Notes: generated from the letters alone by a model not told the origin. Numbered from the stretch's first letter, positions 17,383 through 26,246 are shown. The stretch is DNA of 64,000 nucleotides from Bacillota bacterium (GCA_023409265.1 JAEYHZ010000004.1:248001-312000); one strand, 5' to 3'. Made by a program: numbers and translations.

Positions 17383-18480
17383 TTATTCCTTCCTGAAAAC
17401 CCTGTAAGAGTGGGCCGACAAAACCTCATAAGCCCTGTCTCTATGATACTGGTCAGATAAGGTAATTCTTAAGCAGCCCTGTTCGAATTCTCTGCTGTTG
17501 GAAACATTAATATTTTTAATGTTTATGTCACTGTTCCCAAGCAGTGTAGCAATTTTTCCTATGATACCGGGTTCATCCCTGACATCTACCAGCAATTCGA
17601 AGCTTGGCGGTATTAGGCCGGTAGCCCTGGCAGAAAAACTGTCTCTAAAGACTTTGGCGTCTTCAAAGAATTTGTAAATCTCCTTGTTGTTTGACCTTTT
17701 TATATGCTTAATAATGTCATTAATTATTTTATTATAGTCCGTTAGCAGATCTGCTACAATTTCGCTATTGCTTAAAACAATATTTTCCCACATGGCCGGG
17801 TTTGAGGAGGCTATTCTTGTTATATCCTTAAACCCCCCGGCTGCCAGCATTTTAATTAATCCATCGCTGCTCTCCCTGTTTTGTGCAAGTGAAACAAGAG
17901 CAGATGCAATAATGTGAGGCACATGGCTTATACAACCTGTTACAGTGTCATGCAGCAGAGGGTTTACAACAATAGGTATTGCACCTATGTCCTTAAGAAG
18001 CTGCTCCATAATTGAAACAGCCTGGTCAGTGGTAGTTTTGGTAGGGGTTAACACATAATACGCATTCTCAAACAAATGAGAAAAGGAATTGGGATAACCC
18101 GATTTTTCTGTTCCGGCCATTGGATGTCCGCCAATAAAAACTGGTGACTTCGGCAATCTGTCAATATAACTGCAGATCTCCCCCTTGGTACTTGCTACAT
18201 CAGTTATTATACAGTCATGTTTAACTTTGTCTGACAGCAGAGTAATGAATTCAAATGTCTTTCTGACAGGAGTGCATATGAAAATTACGTCAGAATCATA
18301 TACAGTCCGGCAGCATTCACTGTAACCATTATTTATTACTCCCTCTTCCTCCGCAAGCCTGAGAAAAGGAGAACAGCTGTCAACGGCGTATATTTGAAGG
18401 TCCCGGTATTTTATGCGAAGCGCCTTTGCCAGAGAGCCGCCTATAAGACCGAGGCCTATTATTGATATGCTTTTAACCAT
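17383..18480 (-). CDS. tyrA: Prephenate dehydrogenase with C-terminal ACT domain
   Basis: 365-residue enzyme converting prephenate to 4-hydroxyphenylpyruvate in tyrosine synthesis. The N-terminal Rossmann motif IIGLGLIGGSLAKAL is followed by DVASTKGEI, GGHPMAGTEKSGY and the helical domain (VTGCISHVPHIIASALV). The last about 75 residues form an ACT domain (FELLVDVRDEPGIIGKIATLLG) for probable amino-acid feedback. The ATG at 18480 overlaps the stop of the preceding gene by 8 bp (ATGGTTAA), indicating coupled translation; a TTG at 18501 would be 7 codons longer. Confidence 0.94.
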   Translation of the reverse strand: MVKSISIIGLGLIGGSLAKALRIKYRDLQIYAVDSCSPFLRLAEEEGVINNGYSECCRTVYDSDVIFICTPVRKTFEFITLLSDKVKHDCIITDVASTKGEICSYIDRLPKSPVFIGGHPMAGTEKSGYPNSFSHLFENAYYVLTPTKTTTDQAVSIMEQLLKDIGAIPIVVNPLLHDTVTGCISHVPHIIASALVSLAQNRESSDGLIKMLAAGGFKDITRIASSNPAMWENIVLSNSEIVADLLTDYNKIINDIIKHIKRSNNKEIYKFFEDAKVFRDSFSARATGLIPPSFELLVDVRDEPGIIGKIATLLGNSDINIKNINVSNSREFEQGCLRITLSDQYHRDRAYEVLSAHSYRVFRKE

Positions 18481-19498
18481 AGTAGTTAAATTCTCTATCA
18501 ACTATTGGTGCAAGCTTGCTTAAATCTTTACACAGAGAATCGAAATCTTTCGGGTTCAGCTGCTGAGCAGCATCGGACAGTGCCATCATTGGGTTGGGAT
18601 GTACCTCAATTATGAGGCCGTCTGCACCGGCTGCAATTGCTGCTCTGGAAAGTGGAGCAACAAATTTGGACTTACCGGCGGCATGACTTGGGTCAACTAT
18701 GACAGGAAGATGACTCATGTTTTTAACTACCGGAACTGCGCTTATATCCAAGGTGTTTCTTGTTGCGGTTTCAAAAGTCCTGATTCCTCTCTCGCAAAGA
18801 ACCACATCATAGTTGCCTTCGCTCATTATATATTCAGCTGCATTGAGCCATTCATCAATAGTTGTTGCCGATCCGCGTTTTAAAAGAACCGGCTTCATAG
18901 ACTTTCCGACTTCTCTGAGAAGGGTAAAGTTCTGAACATTCCTGGCCCCGATCTGAAACATATCAACATATGGAATTGAGAGTTCTACAGCTTTTTCGCT
19001 TGTGACCTCAGTTATGATTTGAAGTCCCGTTTCATCCTTGGCGGCCTTTAACAGTTTCAGGCCCTCTTCCTCCAATCCCTGGAACGCGTATGGAGAGGTT
19101 CTTGGTTTGAAAGCTCCGCCCCTTAAAAACTGAGCACCGGATTTTTTCACGGCCCGGGCAGATTCAATAATCTGCTCATAACTTTCTACAGCACAAGGCC
19201 CTGCCATAATAGCAAGCTCCTTACCGCCAATTTTTACTCCGTTAACATCAACAATACTTGGTTCGGGCCTGAAGGTTTTTCCGGCAAGCTTAAAGGACTC
19301 AACAATAGGAACCAGTTTTTCGACACCGGGCATTAATTCAAGTGGTATGTCCCTGAGAACACTTTTATCACCTATAATACCTATGATGGTTCTTTCTGTT
19401 CCCTGAGAGAGATGAACTCCCAGACCGGAATTTTTTAAAACATTAATTACGTCGTCGATCTGCATTTGATTCGACTTTGGATTCATTACAATAATCAT
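18473..19498 (-). CDS. aroF: 3-deoxy-7-phosphoheptulonate synthase (DAHP synthase), AroA-I beta type
   Basis: 341 residues; condenses PEP and erythrose 4-phosphate, the first step of the shikimate pathway. The N-terminal about 70 residues are a ferredoxin-like regulatory domain, as in the Thermotoga-type enzyme. The barrel carries IMAGPCAVES, GAFKPRTSPYAFQG, QIGARNVQNF, VLLKRGSATTIDEW, LCERGIRTF and VDPSHAAGKS. The frame extends to 19543, but the ATG at 19498 has AAAGGATG in register and gives the standard N-terminus. It forms an operon with tyrA, so commitment to tyrosine is co-expressed with pathway entry. Confidence 0.95.
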   Translation of the reverse strand: MIIVMNPKSNQMQIDDVINVLKNSGLGVHLSQGTERTIIGIIGDKSVLRDIPLELMPGVEKLVPIVESFKLAGKTFRPEPSIVDVNGVKIGGKELAIMAGPCAVESYEQIIESARAVKKSGAQFLRGGAFKPRTSPYAFQGLEEEGLKLLKAAKDETGLQIITEVTSEKAVELSIPYVDMFQIGARNVQNFTLLREVGKSMKPVLLKRGSATTIDEWLNAAEYIMSEGNYDVVLCERGIRTFETATRNTLDISAVPVVKNMSHLPVIVDPSHAAGKSKFVAPLSRAAIAAGADGLIIEVHPNPMMALSDAAQQLNPKDFDSLCKDLSKLAPIVDREFNYYG

Positions 19499-19531
19499 GA
19501 AAATCAACATCCTTTCTACCATTTTACTTTT

Positions 19532-19588
19532 AGGAATGGCCAAATAATAAATTCCGATTCTTTGACCGGTTATTTTTCAGCTATTCCT
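19532..19588. repeat. Short inverted-repeat element, family B
   Basis: Left end AGGAATGGCCAAATAATAAA; complement of right end AGGAATAGCTGAAAAATAAC. 57 bp, 33 bp upstream of the DAHP synthase start codon, so probably inside its leader. Confidence 0.55.
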
Positions 19589-20124
19589 TAATCAGGTTAA
19601 AAAAACCGTTATACCATAATACTTAACCAGGCGCCTGCAATATTGAATTATGATCAATATTACAGCTTGGTTATCTACAAAAACTATTATATAGTATTGA
19701 AACAAATTTATAAACTACAAAAGTGTGGCAGTTAATCCTTGTAATAAAAAATAAAATCATTAATTAGAAAATAAATAAGTATATTTTACATATTTGGGAT
19801 AATATAGATATAAAATCATACATATTTGAAAATTAATAAAAAATTTTTTATTAAAAAAAGGAAAATCCCATAATAAATCGAATAGATAATACATTGATTT
19901 TTGTTAAATATGCTGAAAATTAAATAATTAATATATGGAGTATTTAGATATTTTAATTATAAGTACTGATTCACGTTAGGTTGCTGCTGTAAATGGTCTT
20001 AATCTACTCTGTTTATTCTTTTGCACCTGCTTTTTTGATTTTTATCAAAAAAGGCATAGGGAATAGTTCTTCTAAAGAACTTATGCCCGCCCGGAAAATT
20101 TGCTTTGGCTTTGAAGCGGTTTCT

Positions 20125-20177
20125 AGGAATAAATAATAAATAAACCCAAGCAATGGAGTTATTTTTTATTTGTTCCT
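20125..20177. repeat. Short inverted-repeat element, family B-like
   Basis: Left end AGGAATAAATAATAAATAA; complement of right end AGGAACAAATAAAAAATAA. 53 bp, in the leader of the EF-G-like gene. It can fold as one long AT-rich hairpin. Confidence 0.5.
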
Positions 20178-20219
20178 CAAATAGTGTGAAACGACTAAAA
20201 ACAATAAGGGGGAATGATT

Positions 20220-22304
20220 ATGAAGGACTATGCCGTACAAAAACTACGGAATATTTGCCTCTTGGCTCACGGTAACGGAGGTAAAACTACCCTGGCAGAG
20301 GCTATGCTGTTCAATACAGGAGTGTTGGACAGATTCGGCAAAGTGGCTGATGGTACAACCACAACAGACTATGATCCTGAGGAAATCAAAAGAAAAATTT
20401 CTATTAGTACTGCTATGGCTCCATGCGAGTGGATGGACCATAAGATCAATGTAATTGATACTCCCGGTTATTTTGATTTTGTTGGTGAAGTAATGCAGGG
20501 CATCCGTGTGGCTGAAGGTGCGGTTATTGTTGTCTCAGCTAAAAGCGGTGTTTCTGTCGGAACAGAAAAATCATGGGCATATGCCAGAGAACACGATGCT
20601 GCAAAAGTTTTCTTCATAAACAAGATGGATGAGGAAAATGCCAATTTTAATGCTGCGTTGGACAAAATGAAGAGTACCTTCGGAAACGCAGTTATTCCTT
20701 TCCAGCTTCCTATCTATGAAGCTGATAAATATGTTGGTTATGTAGATATAATCAATATGACAGCGAAAAAATTCCAGAAGGATAAGGTTGCAGATACTGC
20801 AATTCCTTCTGATTTAACTGATAAAATTTCCAAGATTAAAGATTCACTGAACGAATTGATAGCTGAAACCGATGAAGCTCTAATGGAAAAATTCTTTGGA
20901 GGTGAAGAGTATACCAAAGAAGAGATCCAGAAGGGTATTAAAGCGGGTATTGCTGACGGTTCAATTGCACCTGTATTTTGTGGATCTGCACTTCAGAACC
21001 TGGGTGTTCAGGAATTAATGAACGCTATTATCGAATATATGCCTTCACCTGAATCTATAAATGTTAAAGCAGTAAAAGCAGGCAGTGAGGACCCTGTGGA
21101 AATCAAGGCCAATCCGGTCGGGCCTTTGGCTGCTTTGGTATTCAAAACAATTGCCGACCCGTTTGTCGGAAAAATATCCATGTTCAGAGTTTATTCAGGG
21201 ACTTTGAAGGCCGATTCGGCAGTATACAATTCTACAACTGAAAAAATTGAAAAAATAGGCCAGATATTTGTAATGCGCGGTAAAAAGCAAATTCCCACCG
21301 ACAAGCTCATAGCAGGAGATATTGGCGGTGTGGCTAAACTGGCAGCTACAAATACAAATGACACATTGTGTGATCAGAATAACAAAGTTGTTCTGAATAA
21401 AATTGTATTCCCTGATCCGGCTCTGTCGTTGGCTGTTGAACCAAAGGCCAAGGGAGATGAGGAAAAGATCAGCTCGGGCTTGCACAAACTACAGGATGAA
21501 GATCCAACCTTTAAGGTTTCAACCAACGTTGAAACACATCAAACCCTTATTTCAGGTGTCGGTGAACAGCATCTTGACGTTATAGTAAGCAAATTAAAAG
21601 CTAAATTTGGAGTAGCAGTAAACCTGGTAGATCCAAAAGTTCCGTACAGGGAGACTATAAAGAAAAAGGTCAAGGTTGAAGGAAAGCATAAGAAACAGTC
21701 AGGCGGTCATGGACAATATGGTCATGTGTGGGTTGAATTTGAACATGGGGATAAGGAAGACCTTACATTTGAAGAGAAGATATTTGGAGGCTCTGTTCCG
21801 AAATCCTATCACCCCGCTGTTGAAAAGGGATTGAGAGAAGCAATAGTAAAAGGGGTACTGGCCGGATATCCAGTGGTTAATCTTAAGGCTACACTGGTTG
21901 ATGGATCCTACCACGATGTTGATTCCTCGGAAATGGCGTTTAAGATAGCTGCAAGACTTGCGTATAAGAAAGGCCTGCCTATGGCAGCTCCTGCACTTCT
22001 GGAGCCAATAGCACATGTTGAGGTCTATGTACCTGAAAACTATATGGGTGATATTATCGGCGATCTGAACAAGCGACGCGGCCGCATATTGGGAATGAAT
22101 CCCCAGGAGAACGGTCTGCAGCAGGTTGAAGCTGAAGTACCCCAATCGGAGATGTTCAAGTATGCTACCGATCTCAGGTCCATGACTCACGGCCGCGGAT
22201 ATTTCAAGCTGTGGTTTGACAGATATGAGGAAGCCCCTGCAATAGTTGCAAACAAGATAATTGAAGAGGCTAAGAAGCACATGGTGGAAGAGGAAGAGGA
22301 ATAG
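20220..22304 (+). CDS. Elongation factor G-like protein (EF-G paralogue)
   Basis: 694-residue translational GTPase with all EF-G domains: G domain to about 270, domain II (about 300-390), III (SLAVEPKAKGDEEKISSGLHKLQDEDPTF), IV (GGHGQYGHVWVEFE) and V (LEPIAHVEVYVPENYMGDIIGDLNKRRGRI). Its P-loop AHGNGGKTTL differs from AHVDAGKTTL of canonical EF-G, and switch II is DTPGYFDF; both point to the EF-G2/FusA2-like subgroup. It is not near rpsL/rpsG or tuf, unlike housekeeping fusA. The ATG at 20214 overlaps GGGGGA, so the ATG at 20220 is preferred. A strong terminator follows. The role of such paralogues is unsettled. Confidence 0.92.
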   Translation: MKDYAVQKLRNICLLAHGNGGKTTLAEAMLFNTGVLDRFGKVADGTTTTDYDPEEIKRKISISTAMAPCEWMDHKINVIDTPGYFDFVGEVMQGIRVAEGAVIVVSAKSGVSVGTEKSWAYAREHDAAKVFFINKMDEENANFNAALDKMKSTFGNAVIPFQLPIYEADKYVGYVDIINMTAKKFQKDKVADTAIPSDLTDKISKIKDSLNELIAETDEALMEKFFGGEEYTKEEIQKGIKAGIADGSIAPVFCGSALQNLGVQELMNAIIEYMPSPESINVKAVKAGSEDPVEIKANPVGPLAALVFKTIADPFVGKISMFRVYSGTLKADSAVYNSTTEKIEKIGQIFVMRGKKQIPTDKLIAGDIGGVAKLAATNTNDTLCDQNNKVVLNKIVFPDPALSLAVEPKAKGDEEKISSGLHKLQDEDPTFKVSTNVETHQTLISGVGEQHLDVIVSKLKAKFGVAVNLVDPKVPYRETIKKKVKVEGKHKKQSGGHGQYGHVWVEFEHGDKEDLTFEEKIFGGSVPKSYHPAVEKGLREAIVKGVLAGYPVVNLKATLVDGSYHDVDSSEMAFKIAARLAYKKGLPMAAPALLEPIAHVEVYVPENYMGDIIGDLNKRRGRILGMNPQENGLQQVEAEVPQSEMFKYATDLRSMTHGRGYFKLWFDRYEEAPAIVANKIIEEAKKHMVEEEEE

Positions 22305-22334
22305 CAGTTATAAAATTATCCAGGAAATATAAAT

Positions 22335-22362
22335 TACAGGACCCCAGACGGGGTCCTGTTTT
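22335..22362 (+). terminator. Rho-independent terminator after EF-G-like gene
   Basis: ACAGGACCCC-AGAC-GGGGTCCTGT followed by TT; perfect 10-bp stem. Confidence 0.92.
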
Positions 22363-22438
22363 GCGTGGACCGGCAAAGTATAGTAGTGTTGATACACTTT
22401 CCATGTACCAACACAATTTATAATTTTTTTAAAGTATA

Positions 22439-22467
22439 TTGACTTCAAATATGAAAGGTTATAGAAT
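22439..22467 (+). promoter_or_regulatory. Sigma-A promoter of second LacI gene
   Basis: TTGACT (22439-22444), 17-bp spacer, TAGAAT (22462-22467). The start point would fall near 22474, 9 bp before the operator. The transcript would have a leader of about 330 nt because two repeat elements lie between it and the gene. Confidence 0.7.
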
Positions 22468-22482
22468 TTAAATATAGACAAA

Positions 22483-22496
22483 TGATAGCGCTAACA
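22483..22496. promoter_or_regulatory. LacI-type operator 1, TGATAGCGCTAACA
   Basis: TGATAGCGCTAACA with the palindromic core TAGCGCTA. The identical 14-mer occurs at 23832 and 23883. Placed just downstream of the promoter at 22439, where a bound repressor would block transcription. LacI-family sites usually have a central CG flanked by a dyad, as here. Confidence 0.8.
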
Positions 22497-22515
22497 CTTC
22501 TTGAAAATTGTAAAT

Positions 22516-22603
22516 AATAACGAGGCAATTGCTTCGTTGAAACGCAAAAATGTAATAAAATTTTTCTACTGCCGATAAATTTTATCTGGACTGATGCGTT
22601 ATA
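22516..22603 (-). repeat. Miniature inverted-repeat element, family A copy 2 (inverted)
   Basis: On the minus strand it begins TATAACGCATCAG and contains GTAGAAAAATTTTATTACAT and GCGTTTCAACGAAGC (22531-22545), closely matching the copy at 9266. Lies between the operator and the start of the LacI gene. Confidence 0.75.
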
Positions 22604-22640
22604 GACAAAACGTTTGAAATATCTTGAAAAGGAACATCTA

Positions 22641-22801
22641 AGAGCCTGTCTAATATCTGCTTGTACTCGGCAGTTGAGATGGCTTTTGCGTCAGGCAGGG
22701 CGAGTTTTCAAAGTAATACTTTGTTTATTACAAGAAAATTTAATGCAGAAGGCGTAAAATTCACCAAAATGATGGGCGCAATGAGATGTTAGACAGGTCC
22801 T
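22641..22801. repeat. Miniature inverted-repeat element, family D
   Basis: Left end AGAGCCTGTCTAATATCTGC; complement of right end AGGACCTGTCTAACATCTCA. About 161 bp, no coding capacity. Its right end is only 4-5 bp from the ATG of the LacI gene at 22806, so it has replaced the normal Shine-Dalgarno region. Confidence 0.7.
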
Positions 22802-22805
22802 AAAA

Positions 22806-23771
22806 ATGGCAACTATGAAGGATGTGGCACAATCGGCCGGAGTTTCACTCATAACAGTCTCCAGAGTAATCAATACTCCTGAAATTGTTTCAGAAGCAAC
22901 GAGGCTCAAAGTTGAGAAGGCTATGGAAGAACTGGACTTTATGCCGAACTTTGCTGCAAAAGCACTGGCACAGAACAATACCCGGACAATATATCTTTAT
23001 ATTCCGAAAAATATCGGAATCTCCGACCCGTTTATCATGCATCTTATTGCAGGTGTAAGCGAAGAACTGAGTAATGCCAATTATCTGTTTCTGGTAAAAA
23101 GGGAGCTGGAGTTTAACCACCGCTGCGATGGTGTAATTATTATGGGGTTGGATTTAAGTGAAGAAAATGTATTTACCTCAAAAATAAAAATACCTTTTGT
23201 TCTGTTTGGAAAAAATGATCTGGATATTGACTGTGTAGACGTAGATAATGAGTTGGGTGCTGTAATGATGATGGATAGGATGATTGCCAATGGGCACAAA
23301 AGGATTGGCTTTATTATGAGAGATACAAGCCAGCGATATGCCCATGAGCGTCTGGAAGGTTACAAGAAAGCATTGAAGAAGCATAATATCCCCTTTGATG
23401 AGAAGCTGGTAAGATATGCGGAAAACTCTGAACAGGAAGGTTATATAAATGCCTATGACCTGATGACTAGGGAGAAACCCACGGCAATTTTCTGCTGTGT
23501 TGATCTCCTTGCCATAGGTGCTTTCAGAGCAGCCGAAAAACTTAAGCTGAAAATACCACGGGATATTTCAATCGCCGGTTTTGACAGTCTTATATTTGAT
23601 TTGATACCGAAGGTCCCGCTTACAACGGTGAGACAGCCGGTATATGAGACCGGAAGAGCGCTTGCAGCAAGGCTGCTGGATAGACTTAAGAACCCGGACT
23701 TACCCTATGAGAAGAAATATATTGAACCTGAAATGGTATGGAGAAAATCAGTTGGCCCGGTTAAACTGTAA
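22806..23771 (+). CDS. LacI-family regulator of the beta-glucan locus
   Basis: 321 residues. Helix-turn-helix MATMKDVAQSAGVSLITVSRVIN and hinge FMPNFAAKALAQNN, then an effector domain that is shorter than usual near its start (ISDPFIMHLIAGVSEELSNA). The late motif ISIAGFDSLIFDLIPKVPLTTVRQP is typical. The ATG is fixed by the conserved N-terminus, yet no good Shine-Dalgarno precedes it (GACAGGTCCTAAAA only), because a repeat element ends there. One TGATAGCGCTAACA operator lies at its promoter and two more before the GH30 gene, implying autorepression and control of the downstream catabolic genes. Inducer is probably a beta-glucan oligosaccharide (inference). Confidence 0.9.
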   Translation: MATMKDVAQSAGVSLITVSRVINTPEIVSEATRLKVEKAMEELDFMPNFAAKALAQNNTRTIYLYIPKNIGISDPFIMHLIAGVSEELSNANYLFLVKRELEFNHRCDGVIIMGLDLSEENVFTSKIKIPFVLFGKNDLDIDCVDVDNELGAVMMMDRMIANGHKRIGFIMRDTSQRYAHERLEGYKKALKKHNIPFDEKLVRYAENSEQEGYINAYDLMTREKPTAIFCCVDLLAIGAFRAAEKLKLKIPRDISIAGFDSLIFDLIPKVPLTTVRQPVYETGRALAARLLDRLKNPDLPYEKKYIEPEMVWRKSVGPVKL

Positions 23772-23831
23772 TTTTATTAATGTAGGTTCTCTGGCGGAAA
23801 CATTAATCACAAGCTTTTTTGCGGCCCAAAA

Positions 23832-23845
23832 TGATAGCGCTAACA
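23832..23845. promoter_or_regulatory. LacI-type operator 2, TGATAGCGCTAACA
   Basis: Identical to operators 1 and 3; 114 bp before the GH30 start codon. It is 51 bp (start to start) from operator 3, suitable for cooperative or looped binding. Confidence 0.8.
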
Positions 23846-23882
23846 CATGTGCTAGCCTGCTCCAATTTTTTTATCAGACCAA

Positions 23883-23896
23883 TGATAGCGCTAACA
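23883..23896. promoter_or_regulatory. LacI-type operator 3, TGATAGCGCTAACA
   Basis: Identical to operators 1 and 2; 50 bp before the GH30 start codon. A TATAAT at 23918-23923 could be the -10 element, which would put this operator over the -35 region. Confidence 0.8.
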
Positions 23897-23945
23897 TCTT
23901 AGCAGACATCATAATAATATAATTTAGTAAAATGGAGAGGTGTAT

Positions 23946-25283
23946 ATGAATACTGTAAAAATCATTCAAACAGCCAAGGATACTGATGACAGATTAACAG
24001 AAAAGGGAATATTCAATCTTGAGAAAAGTAAGTCCACCGGAGTAGTACTTTCAATAAATAAAGAGAAAAGCTTTCAAAAAGTAATAGGCTTCGGAGGCGC
24101 CTTTACAGAAGCAGCAGCTTATACATTTTACAACATGAATCCTGCAAAAAGAGAAGAAATAATTAAGAAATATTTTGACCCACAGGCAGGGATAGGTTAT
24201 TCCATAGGAAGAGTTCATATCCACAGCTGTGATTTTGCCCTTGGCAACTATACATATGTTGAAGAGAACGACAAGGAATTAAAAACCTTTGATATCTCTC
24301 ATGAAGATAAATGGACAATTCCAATGATTAGAGAGGCAATCGCTGCCCGTAATGGGGATATTGCTCTGCTGGCATCACCCTGGAGTCCGCCGGCATGGAT
24401 GAAAACAAACAACGATATGAATCATGGCGGACAGCTGCTTCCCCAATACAGAGAAGCATGGGCCAATTACTTTGTTAAGTACATAAAAGCTGCAAGACAA
24501 AAAGGCTTGAATATTTGGGCAGTCACTGTCCAGAACGAACCAGCGGCAGTTCAGACCTGGGATTCCTGTATTTATTCGGCAGAAGAAGAGGGTGCCTTCG
24601 TAAGGGATTACCTGGGACCAATATTACAAAGAGAGGGTCTCGGAGATATCAAAATCTACATTTGGGATCATAACAGAGACATTATGGTTGAAAGGGTAAC
24701 CGGAGCTTTAGCTGATCCCGGGGCCGCAAAATACATCTATGGGATTGCAAATCACTGGTATGTTTCAGAAGCTTTCGAAAATTTATCAAAAGTTCATGAA
24801 CTGTATCCTGACAAGCACATATTATTCTCTGAAGGCTGTCAGGAGGGAGGAGTTCACCTTGGGTCATGGTTAACGGGTGAAAGATACGGAAGGAATATGA
24901 TTGGTGACTTTAACAACTGGCAGGAAGGCTGGCTGGATTGGAATCTTATACTTGACGAAAACGGTGGACCAAATCATGTGGGGAATTTCTGCGATGCGCC
25001 AATAATAGCTGATACAAAGACCCAGGAGATTCATTACAACAGTTCCTATTATTATATCGGGCAGTTCAGTAAATTTGTAAAACCCGGTGCATTAAGAGTG
25101 GAGGTGTCAACCGATACTGCCACTTCACTTCAGCATGTTGCTTTCAAGAATGAGAATGGTTCAGTAGTTCTCATTGTTATGAATGAATCCGAGAATGTCC
25201 AGAGCTTTAACGCTCAGTACGGTGAGAAATATCTCTGGCATGTTCTGCCGGCTCACTCAATAGCAACTCTTGTCTTTGAGTGA
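23946..25283 (+). CDS. GH30 family glycoside hydrolase, intracellular
   Basis: 445-residue enzyme of the glucosylceramidase-like GH30 family. Start of the barrel: KVIGFGGAFTEAAAYTFYNM; IGRVHIHSCDFALGNYTYVE; LLASPWSPPAWMKTN; acid/base E198 in TVQNEPAA; nucleophile E296 in LFSEGCQEG; C-terminal beta domain ending in VLPAHSIATLVFE. No signal peptide, so it acts in the cytoplasm on imported oligosaccharides, probably as a beta-glucosidase or beta-1,6-glucosidase; linkage cannot be told. The frame opens at GTG 23940, but GGAGAGG at 23934-23940 fits the ATG at 23946. Controlled by two LacI operators. First gene of the run leading to the phosphorylases. Confidence 0.9.
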   Translation: MNTVKIIQTAKDTDDRLTEKGIFNLEKSKSTGVVLSINKEKSFQKVIGFGGAFTEAAAYTFYNMNPAKREEIIKKYFDPQAGIGYSIGRVHIHSCDFALGNYTYVEENDKELKTFDISHEDKWTIPMIREAIAARNGDIALLASPWSPPAWMKTNNDMNHGGQLLPQYREAWANYFVKYIKAARQKGLNIWAVTVQNEPAAVQTWDSCIYSAEEEGAFVRDYLGPILQREGLGDIKIYIWDHNRDIMVERVTGALADPGAAKYIYGIANHWYVSEAFENLSKVHELYPDKHILFSEGCQEGGVHLGSWLTGERYGRNMIGDFNNWQEGWLDWNLILDENGGPNHVGNFCDAPIIADTKTQEIHYNSSYYYIGQFSKFVKPGALRVEVSTDTATSLQHVAFKNENGSVVLIVMNESENVQSFNAQYGEKYLWHVLPAHSIATLVFE

Positions 25284-25358
25284 TATTTATTACAGGTATC
25301 TTCCCTTAAAGTTTGCATTTCGGATCGGAGTTTGCCTATATATGGAGGGGAGTAGGAA

Positions 25359-26240
25359 ATGAATGACAATACAGCATTAATCCGGCTGAGAAATGAAAGG
25401 CTGGAAGTAGAAATACCGCATCCGGGCACGGTTTATACAGGCTCCCGTTTTGATTGGAACGGATTTATTACCCGGGTAGTTCTGGACGGCAGGCATACTT
25501 TTTGCGTACCGGAATCACTTGTTTCGGGAAAGGGCTCGGGAGGACAGGGGTTGTGCGGAGAATTTGGAATTGATGAACCTGTAGGGTATGAGGAGACATG
25601 TACCGGAGACTATTTTCATAAAATTGGGGCCGGACTTCTGAAAAAAACGGATACAGAGCCCTATGACTTTTTCAGGGCATATTCCGTTACGCCTCTTAAT
25701 ATCAGTGTTGCCGCAACAGCTGAAAACGCAAAATTCCATACTATAACAGCTAATAACAATGGCTATTCCTATGAATATGTGAAAGAGGTGGGGCTGGACG
25801 GCAATTCCATTACAATCCGTTATATGCTTGAAAACACAGGAAGCAGAAAAATTGTTACCAATGAGTACTGTCACAATTTTATTGGAATAGATAATGAGTT
25901 TGTATCACAAAGTTATAAATTAAAGCTGCCAAATAGGATAGTTGCTGAAAAGGTGGTTGGAGATTTATATATAGAGAATAATCTAATAACCTGGCAGGGT
26001 ACAGAGTTGAAAAGGGAATTCTATTGTGTTGCCAGGGAGTATGCAGGTGATCCGGAATTCTCATGGGAGCTTTATAACTCCAATGCAGGAGTTGGCCTTC
26101 GCGAAATTGACGACTTCCAGGTTTCCAGATTTGCTTTATGGGGCAATGGGCATGTAGTAAGTCCAGAAACCTTTATAAAGCTTGAGCTTGACCCTGGACA
26201 GTCAAAGGAATGGTCACGCAAATATGAATTTTATTATTAA
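25359..26240 (+). CDS. Aldose 1-epimerase-like (galactose mutarotase fold) protein
   Basis: 293 residues. The pattern LRNERLEVEIPHPGTVYTGSRFDW, with EFGIDEP, KIGAGLL and a NEYCHNF segment, resembles the mutarotase-fold family of short carbohydrate-processing proteins; I cannot assign a precise substrate. No signal peptide. GGAGGGGAG lies before the ATG, 75 bp after the GH30 gene, so probably co-transcribed. A mutarotase in this place could interconvert anomers of sugars released by the inverting phosphorylases (inference). Downstream is a family B repeat element. Confidence 0.72.
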   Translation: MNDNTALIRLRNERLEVEIPHPGTVYTGSRFDWNGFITRVVLDGRHTFCVPESLVSGKGSGGQGLCGEFGIDEPVGYEETCTGDYFHKIGAGLLKKTDTEPYDFFRAYSVTPLNISVAATAENAKFHTITANNNGYSYEYVKEVGLDGNSITIRYMLENTGSRKIVTNEYCHNFIGIDNEFVSQSYKLKLPNRIVAEKVVGDLYIENNLITWQGTELKREFYCVAREYAGDPEFSWELYNSNAGVGLREIDDFQVSRFALWGNGHVVSPETFIKLELDPGQSKEWSRKYEFYY

Positions 26241-26246
26241 AAACTA

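Larger units (their letters stand above)
19499..20219. other. 721-bp gene-free, very AT-rich divergent intergenic region
   Basis: No plausible coding frame. Contents: two short AGGAAT-ended inverted repeats (19532-19588, 20125-20177), a hairpin GCTTTTTTGATTTTTATC / AAAAAAGGC near 20030-20057, and a GTTCTT-CTA-AAGAAC hairpin near 20062-20076. No T-box (no TGGNACC core) or recognisable riboswitch was seen. Confidence 0.6.

Noticed and set aside
19499..20219. T-box or other leader control of DAHP synthase
   Set aside because: No TGGNACC T-box core or specifier-like stem was found on the minus strand.
22691..22978. 95-codon minus-strand frame over the LacI start
   Set aside because: Shadow of the LacI coding strand plus repeat-element sequence; no ribosome site.
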